Below are positions 20,801 to 38,499 of a stretch of DNA of 64,000 bases, piece after piece. The first letter of the stretch is position 1; every line of letters starts with the position of its first letter. The stretch is taken from positions 2,058,501 to 2,122,500 of the forward strand of contig OZ024848.1 of the NCBI GenBank assembly GCA_964017145.1, written 5' to 3'. The stretch comes from Agrocybe praecox. Lineage: Eukaryota; Basidiomycota; Agaricomycetes; Agaricales; Agrocybaceae. The notes beneath the pieces were generated by a model, which had not been told where the DNA came from, searched no databases, and saw only the letters and a program-made list of their open reading frames with translations. The translations under genes were made by a program, and so were the position numbers.

Positions 20801-23218
20801 ATGTCGGATTTCGAGGACGACATTGACGACCAGCTCTTAGAGCTAGCAGGAGCGACTGAAAAGAAAAAGAAGAGGAGACAGCAACAAGGAGGAAGTAGCA
20901 GGAAGAGAAAAGAGTGAGTACGGCTTTTACTCCCAAACCTAATCCAGGATTGTGGTGAGTTATAGAGCAGCTGGGATGCATGCCATAATGCCACTTAGAG
21001 ACTTGATCTCGGCTGGATATTCGTCGAGCTTGACCCTGTTTTGTACGACTTTGAACTGACAAAATACGATGCTGATTATTGTCTCCTTATCTTCAATTAT
21101 CTGCATTGTCTAGGCGCATGGACAGCGATGACGAAGTAGAGAGTGAGGACAGTTCGCAAGACCCCTACCCTCTTGAGGGTAAATACAAAGATGAAGCAGA
21201 CAAACGAGAGTGCGTATGAAGCTCCTTTGGCGGAAATAAACCACTATTGACTTCTATATTCTTGTCTTTTGTCATACTTTGATGCTCCTTTCTCATCGTT
21301 TTCGTTTTCGTTTCCACTCAACCCCTCGTAAAATGTTGTCTTTGGATGTTTATATGGGTTGCTATCCAACCTGGATATAAATCGACCTGCGCCTGAAAAT
21401 TTTACTCTACTCTCATGGATTCCGACGATGACAGGCTCATGGCTATGACGGAATTTAAACGCGAACAAATCCTGGAGAAACGTGCAGAGGAGCGGCAAAA
21501 ACGACTCAATAGGCGTCAGCTAGATGATATGGTCAGACAGCAACAGCGTGGTGGCGCTGCAGATGATAGTGTATCAAGAGCAGCAAAGCGTATGCTATTT
21601 TATTTCCAACCTACCAGAAAGTGCTCGGAGTGAAGGTGCTAATCGATAAAATCTAGGACAACACACAGCACGGGGAGCCACCAAAGAGAAGTCCAGCAAA
21701 CTGGACGAGTTGAAGGCTAAACGAAAGGCCAAGGATGAGAAAAAACGTGTTAGTTTATGCTTCTGGTTCATCAAATACATGCGTTCAATGGCTTATGCTA
21801 TATTTATAGTCCAAAGGAAATACGTCTCCTCATCAAGATCGTTCGTCATCACCGCAGGACATGGATATCTCAGAGTCTGAGTCTGAGGATGGACAAATTA
21901 CCAAAACTGAGCAAGAGGAAGAACGTTTACTAAATCTCGGCTCCGGATACGATTCCAAACGTCACCGCAGAGATGAATCAGCGGCAGAAGTTCCTTGTAC
22001 TATGGCAGATTTGGAGGGCTGCAGACTTACCAGGGATGCGATTGCGAAGCACTGTATAAAGCCGTGGTTCCAGGATTATGTCACTGGCAGGTTGATCTAC
22101 GCTATTGGCATTGAGTATCACACTCACTATTTGTAGATGCCTGGGTGAGATACCTCATTGGTCAAGAAAATGGGCAGCCTGTCTACAGGATATGTCAAAT
22201 CACCAGTACGTCACTACACAGATGATGGCTGTGAGCATGAAATTTGTTTACCGTGCTGCTTATTTCTAGATCTCGCCCAGGACTTCGTGAAGCCGTACAA
22301 AATTAATGACCAAACGATCAACCAGGCCTTCGAACTTAAACACGGCAAGAGTGTTAGGACATTTAATATGGATAAAGTGTCAAATGGCCCATTTATCGAG
22401 GTTTGTGCAGCTCTGATAGAAAAGGTTCAATAATGACGTTTTGTTGCAGAAAGAATATGACAGACTCGTCAAAGTTTGTACGGCGGAAGACGTCAAGATG
22501 CCCATGAAACAGGCACTGGAAAGGAAGGTAGCTCAGATGGGAAAATTAGTTTCCCAGCCAATGACGGAAGTAGGTTTTAATTTTAATTTTATTCTGTTGT
22601 TGACAAGCTCATGGCTTTTCCCATTTAGGCGGATATAACGACAATGTTGGTGCGCAAAGCCCAATTACAAGGGACAAAGAATACCGGATTGAGTGCACTG
22701 GAACGATCTTCGCTAAATCAAAAACGAACATTGGCACTGCGGCGACAGGACCATGCCGAGGTAGCAGAGATTGACGCCAAGTTGGCAGAGCATGCTGCTC
22801 ATGCTCCCGAGCCCGCACGGTCCGAACAAGTTGATTTGTTGGCAAAGGTAAATGAAAGAAACCGGAAGGCAAATCTGGAGTCTGTGCGCAAGGCTGAGTT
22901 GATTGAGGCTGACCGCAAAAGACGGGAACGAAAACTTGCGCTCCAGAATGGTGGAACTGCTACTCCAACGGATCCCAGTGCTCGATTGAAGATAACACCG
23001 AGAACATTCAACTCAAACACGCCGACTGTTACGAGGTTTGCAGTATTTTCTAATGATTAAGCTTGAAGCTGACCAAGCGCAGGCCTGGGACACCTGTTGT
23101 GAATGACAAGGTGGTTGCTATAAACGCAGCATCTGCTGGAAAGGCGCCTGTGAAAGGGACGAGCACATTCGAGGCTTCCCTGATTGACAGTGTTGAGATC
23201 GACTTGGGCGATTTCTAA
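20801..23218 (+). CDS. RTF1: RNA polymerase-associated protein Rtf1 (Paf1 complex)
   Basis: The start MSDFEDDIDDQLLELAGATE gives the acidic, Lys-rich N-terminus usual for Rtf1. The segment MAMTEFKREQILEKRAEE (near 21440) and the coiled Arg/Lys-rich stretch after it match the region before the Plus3 domain. The Plus3 domain runs from DLEGCRLTRDAIAKHCIKPW (near 22010) through VRYLIGQENGQPVYRI to the FELKHGKSVRTFNMDKVSN region. The C-terminal half is helical and charged and ends DSVEIDLGDF. The Paf1 complex travels with RNA polymerase II and supports H2B ubiquitination and H3K4/K79 methylation. It is the first gene of a co-directional run of chromatin genes. All introns are short with normal signals. 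Confidence 0.93.
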
Positions 23219-23390
23219 TTTAATTGTTTTTATGTAATCATGTTGTGTAGATAAGATAAGATAATGAAAATAGGAACTCCAAAAATGGAAGCTGAACCTA
23301 AAAGTGATTCTCGCGCACGCACCCATTCAATCCCTGTTTGTCCTCCATACAACAACATTCAAATTGCACCCCTGCTCGTCGTCGTTCCCG

Positions 23391-26300
23391 ATGGCGAGCC
23401 CAAATCATTCTCTCGACTCTCTAAGCTCTCCTTCACCCTCTCCGCCGCCTCCGCCTTCTCACAAACAGCTTATATCAACGTCCACCACTACTAGCGTCAG
23501 AGTGTCTACCGCCACGGCGCCTGCACTCGACACTGACTCGGAGCTGTCGGAGCTCACCGACGATGACCAGGACACTCCAGTCGCAGGCGATAAAAGGGTT
23601 TCCTCAACCAGTACACCTTCCTCTTTCAAAGCCGGCCAGGGGCACCTCGAGGGTGGTGACGATGACTCCGTCCCTGCTAGCCTGCAGAGCTCGTCATCCG
23701 CAGGCCTTTCGAAGCGCGGAAAGCATCAGCGCTCATTATCTGCTCGACGTGGAGGGGGGACGCGGAAGAAAAGGAGCAGCATTGTTCCAGCCCCGATGTG
23801 GGGTTGGGCAGAATCCAAAGCCCCTTCTAGTACAGCACCTCTAGAAGAGGAAGAGGAGGAAGACACAGCCGGACCTCCACGGGAAGAGGAGGAGGAGGAG
23901 GAAGAAGAGGAGGAAGAGGAAGATGACGATGACGATAATGCCTCCCACCATGGGGAAGATTCGGCTGGTGGTCCATATGCCACTCAAACAGGAAGAAGCC
24001 AGAATGCACAAAGACGGTCTACTCAGGCATCCTATGGGGCAACGCAACGGGCACGACCGCGATCAGCAGCGGCGAGAAGCCCTAACAAAATTTCAACATT
24101 CCTGTCTAGGCGTGGTGTGCTACACGATCAGCATCCACGTCAAAGGTCTGAGGACCACGAAGACGAGGATGATGAAGACGACTACGATAACAGAGATAAA
24201 CATGGAAAGTCGAGTCGTCTACCACCATCGCCCTCAAAACGTGCCATGCATCCAGATGACGAGGACGAGGACGACCATCCTCCCGCCAACGGCAACGGCG
24301 ACGACGATGGGTCCGGCTCCGGCTCTGAATATGCTTCTGCTAAAAGGAAACGACTGATCAAGGGTCGTGTTTCTTCAAAGAAGCGAAGAGGAAGCGGCGG
24401 TGGCGACGACAACAGTGGGTCAGAGCACCAAGCTTCGTCAAAGAAGAAGAGGAATGGGACGAAGGCTTACCACCACAAACCCTTACCGAACTACCATGGC
24501 GTTGCCCCCGACGTTAGTGATGATGATAACTCGACGGCGTCGGAGGATGACGCGCCCGAGCTATCAAAGCTAGTCTCTCCTACTCCTACCGTCAAAGGAC
24601 CTAACACTAATCTCACCTCTACAAATCCTGCAACAACAGCCCTGTCAGCCCTCGCGGCGCTGGCAGATGCAGCTGACACTATCCCATCTCCTACTCATGA
24701 CGGAACTTCAGTTAATAAGTCTGTCGCCTCCGCCTCCTTCATCTCTACGGCAGCCAGTGCTGCTGGAAAACCTTCAGTATTGGTGGGGATAGCGTCAGCA
24801 GAGAAGGCTGATATGTCCACGATTACCAGTTCAAGGTCCCATAGTCCCGACGACGACGCAGGTCACAGTGAAGATGACTTAAAGCTATCGAGAGGTAGGC
24901 CTAGAGGGGGGAAGCCTGTGGCAAAGGGAGGAAAAACAAAATCGCGTGTCAAAGTCACCGGCGGTATTACTTCAAACAACGATCATGAGACCACTGTCAC
25001 GAAAGTTAATGGTGTTCATTCAGCATCGAATGTGATTGATTCCGCCAATGGAATTTCCACAGCGAACCCAGGATTATCTTCCCTCCATTCTCCGACGAAC
25101 AAGAAGGGTCCACCTCCGCCTTTGGATCTTAAGATCAATACAAGCTTTGACGATCCTATGGGTGTAACCGCTGCTGCTGAAAACGGAGACGATAGGATGG
25201 CAGTCGACTCCGTTGAAGAAGAGATTCCTGATCGGTCTGTAGGGGACCGTGATGTTTCCATGGATGCCGACGAACCCGAGGAAGAGGAGGAGGAGGAAGA
25301 GGAAGACGGCGAAGATGAACGTGACGACCAATCCGCTAGAGAGGAAGAAGAAGAAACGGAACATGTAGAGGGAGAGAATGTGGAACCTGATCATGACGCA
25401 GATGAAGATGCAGGAGAAGGTGACGACAATGAGGGTGACGATGAACAGGACCAAGAGAATGAAAATGAGAACGATATTGAACATGACGTAGGCGACGCAG
25501 AGCAAGAAAACGAAGGCGATAACGACGAAGAACCTTCGCCTGTCGATGCGGACGTGGATGCAGAGGACCACGAAAGTGACTTGCAACCTGCGCACCGTGC
25601 AGAAGCACTCGATGTGTTAGCGACCATCGAACTCAAGTTTGCCCTATTAAGAGAAAGGGTATACGTAGAAAAGATGGAAGGATTAGCGTGGGAGGAGTCG
25701 ATGGTGCAGTCTGGTATGTTTTTTTTTTTCAGAGCCATCTTCACTTAACTGACTTGAGCGTATCAGCCACGCATCCCGAAATGCTGCACTTGCAGAAAGA
25801 GCTTTCCCAGCGCCGAGATAAACGCCTTGAATTGGCCTCCAGGAAGCGTTCATACGAGGTTGCCAATGCCATAACACGTCGAAAAGCCGACGAAGCTGGT
25901 GTTTGGAGTTGGTGGAAGGTTGGTATAATATTTTCTCTGGGTCAGTTGTACAAAGAACTTATGACGTGTTTCTAGGCCGCGAGGGATGAGCTCCAGACAG
26001 ACATGATTGCAGAAGCAAGCAGAAAACGGAGACGGCTTGAAAGGGAACGACGGACGTTTGAAAGACCGCAGCCTGGTGTGTTCGCTATCATTCTGTCATC
26101 ACTTTCTTTGTTTATTAAACGAGTATCTACCAGTCCGCCGCATTCCACTTCCACCTCACGTTGGCATCCATAGCTTACCACCATTGCCGAATCTCCGCAA
26201 AATTATTAAGTCGTACCCATTTGCTCATAGGAAGCCAACAAAATCAGGGAAGCACCACTCGCATTCTGATTATCCCAGAAACCTCGCGTACCCGGAAATC

Positions 26301-28824
26301 TCGACACTTTCTGCGAGTGATATAGCACAAGATTTGGACTTTTTATTCGTCAATCGTCGGCTACCTACCACATTTGATATCCAGCAACAACAACCCCCAA
26401 CTCACCACTTGCAACCTCCCAATTATCCATCCCAGTTTCCTCACAGAAATGGAAATGGATTGCCCTCAAATGTACAGGGCCCTCCTGGCATTCTTACCAA
26501 TAGACCATCTAATATGGGAGCAAATGGACCCTTACTCATGCAACCCCCGCCTTCGTCTATTAACCATCCACATTCTGGGCCTATGACACACCATGGACAA
26601 CATACAATGAACTACGATCAATATGCCGACCCGCCGTCTCAGTATGGGCCTGGTGGCCCACCGTCTTCAGGACGATTGAGAGACCACGCGGGCAATTATC
26701 CATCTGGTGGTCCTCAGCCTTCAAGAGAACCTTTGAGTTCTTATCAGAATTTTCCAGGGAGAATACAACAGTCTTCTCATCCTCATGGCCCCCCAATGTC
26801 TGGCGATGGCGGCGGTGTACATGGGCAACACTCGCATGGATATCCTAGTGACCACGAAATGAGTACCATGGGACCTGCAGTTAGCTCAGTTTCTTCGTCT
26901 GGTGTCGGCCAGCAGCTTTTGCCTAACCATCCATATTTCGGGCAAGGAAGTATGGCTGGCCCTAATGTAGGAAACAATCACCCTCAGTCCCACTCGGGGA
27001 CCCCATCGCATGTACCCAACAGTCACGTTAAGGGTATGAACGGTCGCAAATCGATATCCCCTGTTCATGTTATTTCGAATGGTTCGTCCGCTCCTGGAAC
27101 AGTATCGAAGACGAATAGCAATTGGATGGGCCCTGGGATGGGCCTGGGGTTTAACTCGGCTAATGGAGGGAAGGGTCCTGATTGGGATACACGACCAACA
27201 CACGAGGAAGAGGAGAGAGAGAAAGTACGGACTCGAGAAAGGGAGCGCGACAGAAAAAGAGACGAGAGAGAAAGAGAGAACGAGTTTATAGAACGCGAAA
27301 AGCTCAGACAGGAAATTGAAATGGAGAGGCAGCGTGAGCACCAATATGCTCAATATCGGCAAGGCCCTCCCAGTTCAACACATAGTAATCTTCCACCAAT
27401 GCACAACAGTGGTGTCGGTGGTTCCTCGGCTCAAGGATCTAGCGGTGTTCCTCACCACCATGTCCCTCACCATCATCATCGAACGCACCACCATCATGTT
27501 GTGCATCATCATCATGGACAGGGTCCACAGCACGCTTCATCGTCTTTACCACCGTCGAGCTCTGGAGGTGCTCCTATTGTACATAGTCCAAGATCCACTC
27601 GGGAGTATGACAACTCGAGGCTTCCGCCTTCACTACATCAAAATTCTGGGTCCAACCATCCTCTTCCGACTGAAGTCATAACGCTATCGTCTGGAAAGAC
27701 CTCCCAGATACCTTTAAGTCGTAGAGAGAGGGATGGCGGTAGTCACTGGTCAGCTAAGAATCCTGACGACCATCATCCACCTCATCTCGATTATCGTGAT
27801 AGAGAGAGGGAGATTAGGGAGAGGGACAGAGATACTCGTAAAATGCACAACCACCGCCATTCATCCGGTCCACCCATGATGCCTCCTGACGACCGGGGTG
27901 ATCGTCCCATGGCCATGCCATTCGTCATGGCTTCCAGCCAGACTATGCAACAGACTAACGCGGCATTATCATCGGTCCCTCATTTGAACGGGTCCGGTGT
28001 CAATTCAACTGCTTCTCCGAGGGGAGGACCTTCGTGGAATACGCCTGCGTCGACAGAGGACCCACCCTACAGGGCATCGTCTTCCTCTGCACCTCCCTCA
28101 GGATATTCTGGACCTCATGATCCTCATTCTCGCTCTCCGGTGCAAGGACATCGATATACGAGTGCTTCATCTCACGTTCCCTCTATGGGGCGAATGTCGA
28201 GCAACACTACGTCTTCCAATCTTCATAGATTAGGGTCTCCTCCGCTCCCACCGTCTAACAGAGCAAGGCCCCCTCCTAGTCCATCCTTCTCCAAGTCCAT
28301 ATCAAATTCACAACGATCGCCTGTTGCAAGGTATGTGTCGAAGTTCGATCCCTTAACTGCCATTGATTGATTGACATTGACGATGCAGTCCGAAAAATCG
28401 ACCACTTTCACCACCGCCTAACAGTGGCGGAAAACAACTTTTATCTGGACCGCTTCCTGGTCCCGGATACTCTTCTTCGCCTCGCCTTTCTGGACCTGGA
28501 CGAATTGCCACCCCAATCGGCCAACCTCCATCAGGCTCATTACCACCTATACAGTCTGATGTTATCATGAAGAACGGCGTATCGTCGTCTTACAACGTTG
28601 GCAGTCGCACGGCTTCCCCTCTCATGTCATCTCTGCATGTACCGTCTAGTTCAAATTCATCCCGACCGTCCGCCAATGGGGGTGGAAGCGGAGGCCTTCA
28701 AAATATTGGTGATCGTGATCGCGACAGGATTGACAGGGATAGAGAACGACATGTCCTATCTTCGCCGAGGTTGGGCACTTCATCAGTGCCATATCCACCC
28801 TCATCTTCCAAGCTTAGTGCATAG
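23391..28824 (+). CDS. SDS3: Sds3-domain protein, Rpd3/Sin3 histone deacetylase complex subunit, unusually long
   Basis: Start chosen at MASPNHSLDSLSSPS (23391); an in-frame ATG at 23304 is possible. Residues 1-740 are low-complexity, with Ser/Pro, long Glu/Asp runs (23883-23938 and 25270-25560) and Lys/Arg patches. The Sds3 domain runs from AEALDVLATIELKFALLRER (25600) across introns near 25713 and 25916 to RKRRRLERERRTFERPQP. After it, RRIPLPPHVGIHSLPPLPNL and DIAQDLDFLFVNRR lead into about 800 residues rich in Pro, Ser, His and Gly. That tail includes a His-rich stretch (27457-27530) and Arg-Glu/Arg-Asp repeats. The last exon begins after an intron at 28333 and ends SSSKLSA. Fungal Sds3 is usually a few hundred residues; this one is about 1700. 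The complex represses transcription through histone deacetylation. Confidence 0.85.
23883..23938 (+). repeat. GAG/GAA trinucleotide tract encoding Glu/Asp run
   Basis: Purine-only codon repeat within the Sds3-domain gene, giving an uninterrupted acidic stretch. Confidence 0.9.
27457..27530 (+). repeat. CAC/CAT tract encoding His-rich stretch
   Basis: Encodes clusters such as HHHVPHHHHRTHHHH in the C-terminal half of the Sds3-domain protein. Confidence 0.85.
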
Positions 28825-29700
28825 GGATGTTGTTTATATTCTCGTATAATTTCTTTTCTCTCTTATATCGACCCATGGTTCTTTTATTTACATCTCTTTA
28901 CTTTGAGTCTCATGCTTTCGATTTACAGCGTTGTCGTCATTTTCTAAACTCTTACTCGTTTCCTTTAGTCATTTTCTATTCCTTTCTGACTCTCAATAGT
29001 ATGTTATTGACCGTAATGGAACGCGATGTAGCATTTCCTGGTACTGTAATTTAATCTTATAGCAATGTTGTATATTTTTTTACATGGATTCTGCAATTGG
29101 ACGACATCAACGGAGTGAAAACTGTGCGAGACGTGTTTTTGGAAAGTTGGTATACAGGATTGGGGAAAAGAAAGTCCCTGAAAATGGAGAGAGAATTATG
29201 GGAGTATTGGGCGCGTCCCCAGTGCACGTTGCACCTATATGTACTACTCACCCGTTGATGCTTTTCTGTCACCTGAAAACCCCGTATAAAACTTGATTAC
29301 CATTTTAGTTTTTTAGTTTTCAGTCACTTTGATTCTGTTTTCAAATGACCGAAAAACATCAGCTCGCAAGGGTGGCAACTACATAGCTGGTGTGTTTTCC
29401 AGGAAAAACATGAAAGTCGCGACTCGCACTGTCGCAGCGGAAAATCGTGCTAAACACTCAAAGCGGACATTGACTTTTCGCTATTTATTGTAGGGGGCCG
29501 TAATGAATCTCAACAACGTCCGTCTTATTGAAGTTTATTCTACCCAAATTCTACCATATAAAGGAAATCTAACAAGCCAACTCTAGAGTGTGTGGAGAGT
29601 CCACGTCGGGTCAAATTTGTGACTGTCGCGTACCGTCACCATTAATCACAGTCACAACCGTTCTTCCTCTCTTCCAAACAACGAGCACACCAGTGCCACC
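28825..29700. other. intergenic between the Sds3 gene and ISWI
   Basis: T-rich 3' flank up to about 29080, then the ISWI promoter side. Open frames here are short and show no domain. Confidence 0.5.
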
Positions 29701-34162
<4,462 letters not shown>

Positions 34163-37100
34163 ATGATTATATCTTTTTCACTTATGATCTTATTGGGCCC
34201 TTGTATTATATCCCTTTGTATATTGCTTAAGTCTGGCGTGTAGCGTCACTTCATTTTTCGATGTCCTTTTATTTATTACGCTACTTAGAATGAAACCACT
34301 ATTGGACCGAATTTCTCAAGTGGCGGAATAAGCACATCATTTCTTCAGGTGGCTTGCCTACTGCGCGGACTCGTTGCATTTTGAGCTGCATAAATTACCT
34401 ATCACGCGCAATGATTAGATGGCGAAAAGCGCAGCTCATTCTCAGCTGCGCAGTCGTTTCGGCGAATATTTTTGCGGGTTACTAACCTCGCTTGTGTTAT
34501 GACCGTTGAGGTTGAATTCGTCGTAACCACTAAATGTCCGATATAGCGTCCTTCAACTTGCCCTTACTTCTAACGAAGTTGAAAGAGGTCAGATCCTGTG
34601 CACTTATAAGATCTATTCGTTGTTTCGGACGGCAACTTTCAGGAATTGAAGATCGCTTTTGCTGCTTATTCCAGCTCACTATCATGATGACTCCATACTG
34701 GTTTTTTCCTTTCAATCTTTCTTTGAAGAATTGATGCAAAGACGATACCACCACAAGCCAAACGATCCTCGTGAGCTCTTGATACTATTGGATGAGGTGA
34801 ACTATCCAGTATTGGATTTGAGATAATTCCTGTGACCTTGGATCGTACTAACCCTCTTAGAAAATTTAAGCGCCTATAAGTGATAGGGATCTTGGCACTA
34901 GACGCTGACACTAGTAAGGCCGGTACTTGTAAGAAAAACATTGTCGTCTTGATTGTGGGTGTTATATTTTGAGAAGAAGGTCTGTGATAGCGTATATGAT
35001 ATGTAAATCGAGCATATTCGAGCACTGGCTCCATCTAAAGGGCGCACAAAGATCAAATTGTATATTTAGTTGCGAAGAGATGACTCTGTTATGAGATCGT
35101 TTTATGCCTGTATGGTATGTATTTCTTACCACTACAATTCCACGAGTTTGACCTTTCCACGTTTCTTGCGGAATGAGTCGTGCTTCGAAATATTTTGATC
35201 AAAATCCACGTAGACGTCACCCTGACCGTGCAGCTTACCACTCCGAGTGATGTCATGTAGTGGTCATGGTCACTGATCTAGGCAATGCGAAAATCATAGA
35301 ATCTTCATACATATGTAATCTGATCACTCGAAAAGACACATACGTTCCCGAAAAGAAAAGAAAAAAGCTTCGATGAGAAGGATCCATCATCCTTATGTTC
35401 TTATGCGTAAATATAGAGTGAACGTTCGATTGGAAAACGTCTCCGAGTCTTCGCTTTTCTTCTTTCTCGCTGTTCTGGTCCCTGTAAATTATAGTCATTT
35501 TGAGTTTTTCGATCAGGTCGGTGGACCTGACCTGGTCGTGCGGATCAGTGAGTAGCTGTGAGTAAGTATGTGCTCTTATGTCGGTCGGTTGAGGTCGCGG
35601 ATTGTAGTGGACGGACTCTACCGAGCCGCTCCGAGCCAGTTAATATGGGATCTCGGAATTTCACGGCAATCTAAAGTGCCTAGCCCTGCCTTGTGTTTTC
35701 GGTGCGGCGAGGAGCGCTTCGGCAGTACTTGATTCCCCACTATTCGGAAAAGTTGGTAGAGACTGGTAAGTCCTGGGGGTAAGTCTTAAGTAGGTATAGG
35801 ACCCACAACTTCCTTATAATTGACAAGATGGCATGATATTGATGATACGATTGACTCGCTTTTTTTTCTTTGCTCGTGATATTGTACATCATCAGTTCTC
35901 GTTTCGAATGAACACAGGGAAAGTCCACAAGTAAAAATGAAAATGAAAATGAATCGGCAACTTCCCTCCCTCTCCTCATGTTAAAATAATTAATAGTGTA
36001 AGTACCGTATACGATGATTAGATCAAAAGTGTATGTAGATGTAGATACTAGATTGTCGGATGTTGTAATCCGAATTTTACGATGTCCCCATTTGGTGCCT
36101 ATTTGTCATTGAGTTAAGCGCACTTGCTAGAAACTTAGAGGTTGTACGAACGTAATAACTTTAAACTTGTGCCAAACGTGCGCACGCTTTCGTTTTGAAA
36201 AATTGCTCTGCACGGGCTTGTACGGGCAATCTTGTCATGACTGAGATAGATATGCTTAGGTTCTACATACGTACTACTTCCATTGCTTGAAAAAAAAAGT
36301 TTGCAATGGAGATGACGGGCGGCAGCCTGTACCGACTATGCACTATAACGTTTGTTACACAGCAAACTAGCTATTAGGTTTTAGAACATATCATAGGAAG
36401 CTCTAGGTTGTATGTACTAGGGGTCCCGGACGACGTATGTACAACGACTTGGGCCCTCGGACCAGCTTCTAACTTCTAACTTCTATGTATAAACAGTTCT
36501 CATAGAAAAAACATGGAATATGTTCATGTGCCTGGGCAGATCAGTTAATCGAGCTTCTAGTTCTGCGAAGAAGAAGCAAGCTCCAGGAAGGGAGCTAGCA
36601 TATAGCGAGATAGAGCCTGATAGAGCTTTTGCCCTGAGACGTTAGAGTAACTTGAAAGGGACCTTGGGAAGAAAAACCTACTTTTTTGTGGAGGTGAGGC
36701 GTTGTTTTAATTTCTTCTTTTGGATCTTACCCGGTGATCGAGGACAGAAAACTTGGACGTGGGTGTAAGTAACTATCTTTTGCCAAGTCATGATCTAATT
36801 TACTAAGTACAGGGGAGATTATTGGATAGTGTTATATTCGTCAGCATGCTCGCACTCGCACTCGGAATATTTCTTGTACGACGTAGTATACTGCCTCCTC
36901 CATTCTATTCCGTTCTATTCCGGGTTCTATTTCACATACATTAGCCCGAGGAAGAATCTTGAAATGGCACCACGAAGGAAAGAAGATAAAATAAAACAAT
37001 CAGATCTCGAAGTAAACTTTCATTCAAGAGAAAGAACTGGGGTCAAGCGCGCGGCGCGCTCTCACATGCTCGCGTTCGCGTTCCGAGTTCGCGAACAACA

Positions 37101-38499
37101 ATTGGACACTGAGAATTCAGCAACGCAAGGGTAGATCTAGCTAGAACGAACAGCGTAACGTAACTCATATCAAGTCATCCGCAATTGTTATCGTCGATAA
37201 TTACGGCAAGATGTTCGATATTGATAAGGCCCGAGAGAAGGGGGTGAGGGGATGACATGGCATTGGCTGGCATTGGTGGGTTCTTAGAATAATAGTATTT
37301 TTAAAATCATCAGTATGTACTATATGATATTCCTGTTCCTATTCCTATTCCTATGTTCTCCGTGGAACATTCCAAGAAAGCAAATGCTTCAATGCGACAG
37401 TGGTACAGTTGTACATGATACTACATAGTAATCAGGACGTGATGGCACCCATAATCGTGATCATTTTAAAAATATATACATAGGTACATACAACGCACCT
37501 GGTGCTGCGCAGTAACTTGAACATCAGAGTAAAATGTGTACGTAGAACGATTGACGTAGGATGGATGGATATTTTCCTGTATAATATGCCTTCTTGGTAA
37601 GAAAAAAAAGTGGGGTAGAACTGTTTCCGAGGCGATGAGACCCTTTTTCATTTGCTTCCCGCACGAAACGATGGCGCCTGGTGGTATGGCAAGTAAGTAT
37701 GACCCTGGAGTGCACTGCGCAACCATACCGCCGCACACCGACGATGACGACGTCACGGAGTGGAAGAGTTATATTGGTTTGAAATTTGCATTTGTACCGT
37801 TGATCGCATACGTATATATGCTGTGAGTGTGTATACAAATCCGGGCGACTATCCGTTGTATGACTACATATGACCGGCTGTTGCGAGAGGAGCCGCTATA
37901 TAGTGTGGCGTGGCGTGGCGCATGGCGGTGCGTGCCTAGTAGCGCGTGCGTTTTAAGTACGACGATTTCGGGAAGTGTTCGTTTTGAACGGGGTTTCGTC
38001 ATAGGACATGGTTTTCATGGAAGTACATATACGTATGAGAGTAATAATTTTATTATTCCAAGAGATTGGTGTCCGGTTTGTTGGATCGGAGATACCGGCC
38101 TCTCTTGTATAGGCGCTGGGAGAGAACTGCAGAGTTGCTGGGGTCCCTGTATGAGTATTTGATGATTTCTTGGGGATCTTGTGTGATCGGCGGACAGTCG
38201 AGATTTGGAAAATTTTGAGCGGAATCGGGGAAGAAATTAGTCAGCTTAATCGAGGACACAGTGTACGGAGACAATAAATATGGAAGGTCATTGAGGGGAA
38301 TCCAGCGAGGGCAGCCATGACCAGCTACTGCAGTGTATTACCGCGTCAGGTGAAGACAGAAGCCTCTGCTTCACCCGATTTGTCTCCGGCAGACTCTTCC
38401 TTCCAATTCACTTTTCACGCGTCCCACGGCTCTCTTTCTGCTTCTCACTCCCAACTTCCTCTTTTTCGCTTCGGTCACTGGCTTCATTCCATCCATTCC
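34163..38499. other. 4.3-kb stretch with no convincing gene
   Basis: Both strands carry only short open frames without recognisable domains. Visible items are an 8-bp inverted repeat gcgcagct/agctgcgc with 7-nt loop at 34430-34452; a plausible but unproven small ORF at 34534; ggcgtggcgtggcg repeats near 37908; and AT-rich sequence with many gtac steps. It may hold the long upstream region of the Zn2Cys6 gene, a non-coding RNA or decayed DNA. No tRNA or rRNA was recognised. Confidence 0.5.

Noticed and set aside
25074..25608. Long antisense open frames opposite the acidic region of the Sds3-domain gene
   Set aside because: They arise from the Glu/Asp codon repeats read backwards; composition is hydrophobic and repetitive with no domain.
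34534..34734. Short ORF starting MSDIASFNLPLLLTKL, possibly extended to 34825 by a downstream exon (ELMQRRYHHKPNDPRELL)
   Set aside because: I found no splicing that joins the plausible pieces in one frame; kept only as part of the gap description.
35700..35735. gcgcttcggcagtac resembling the 5' end of U6 snRNA
   Set aside because: The following bases do not continue as U6, so it is a chance match.
36829..37134. 101-codon open frame in the 4.3-kb gap
   Set aside because: No domain, no splice-supported extension, composition like random sequence.
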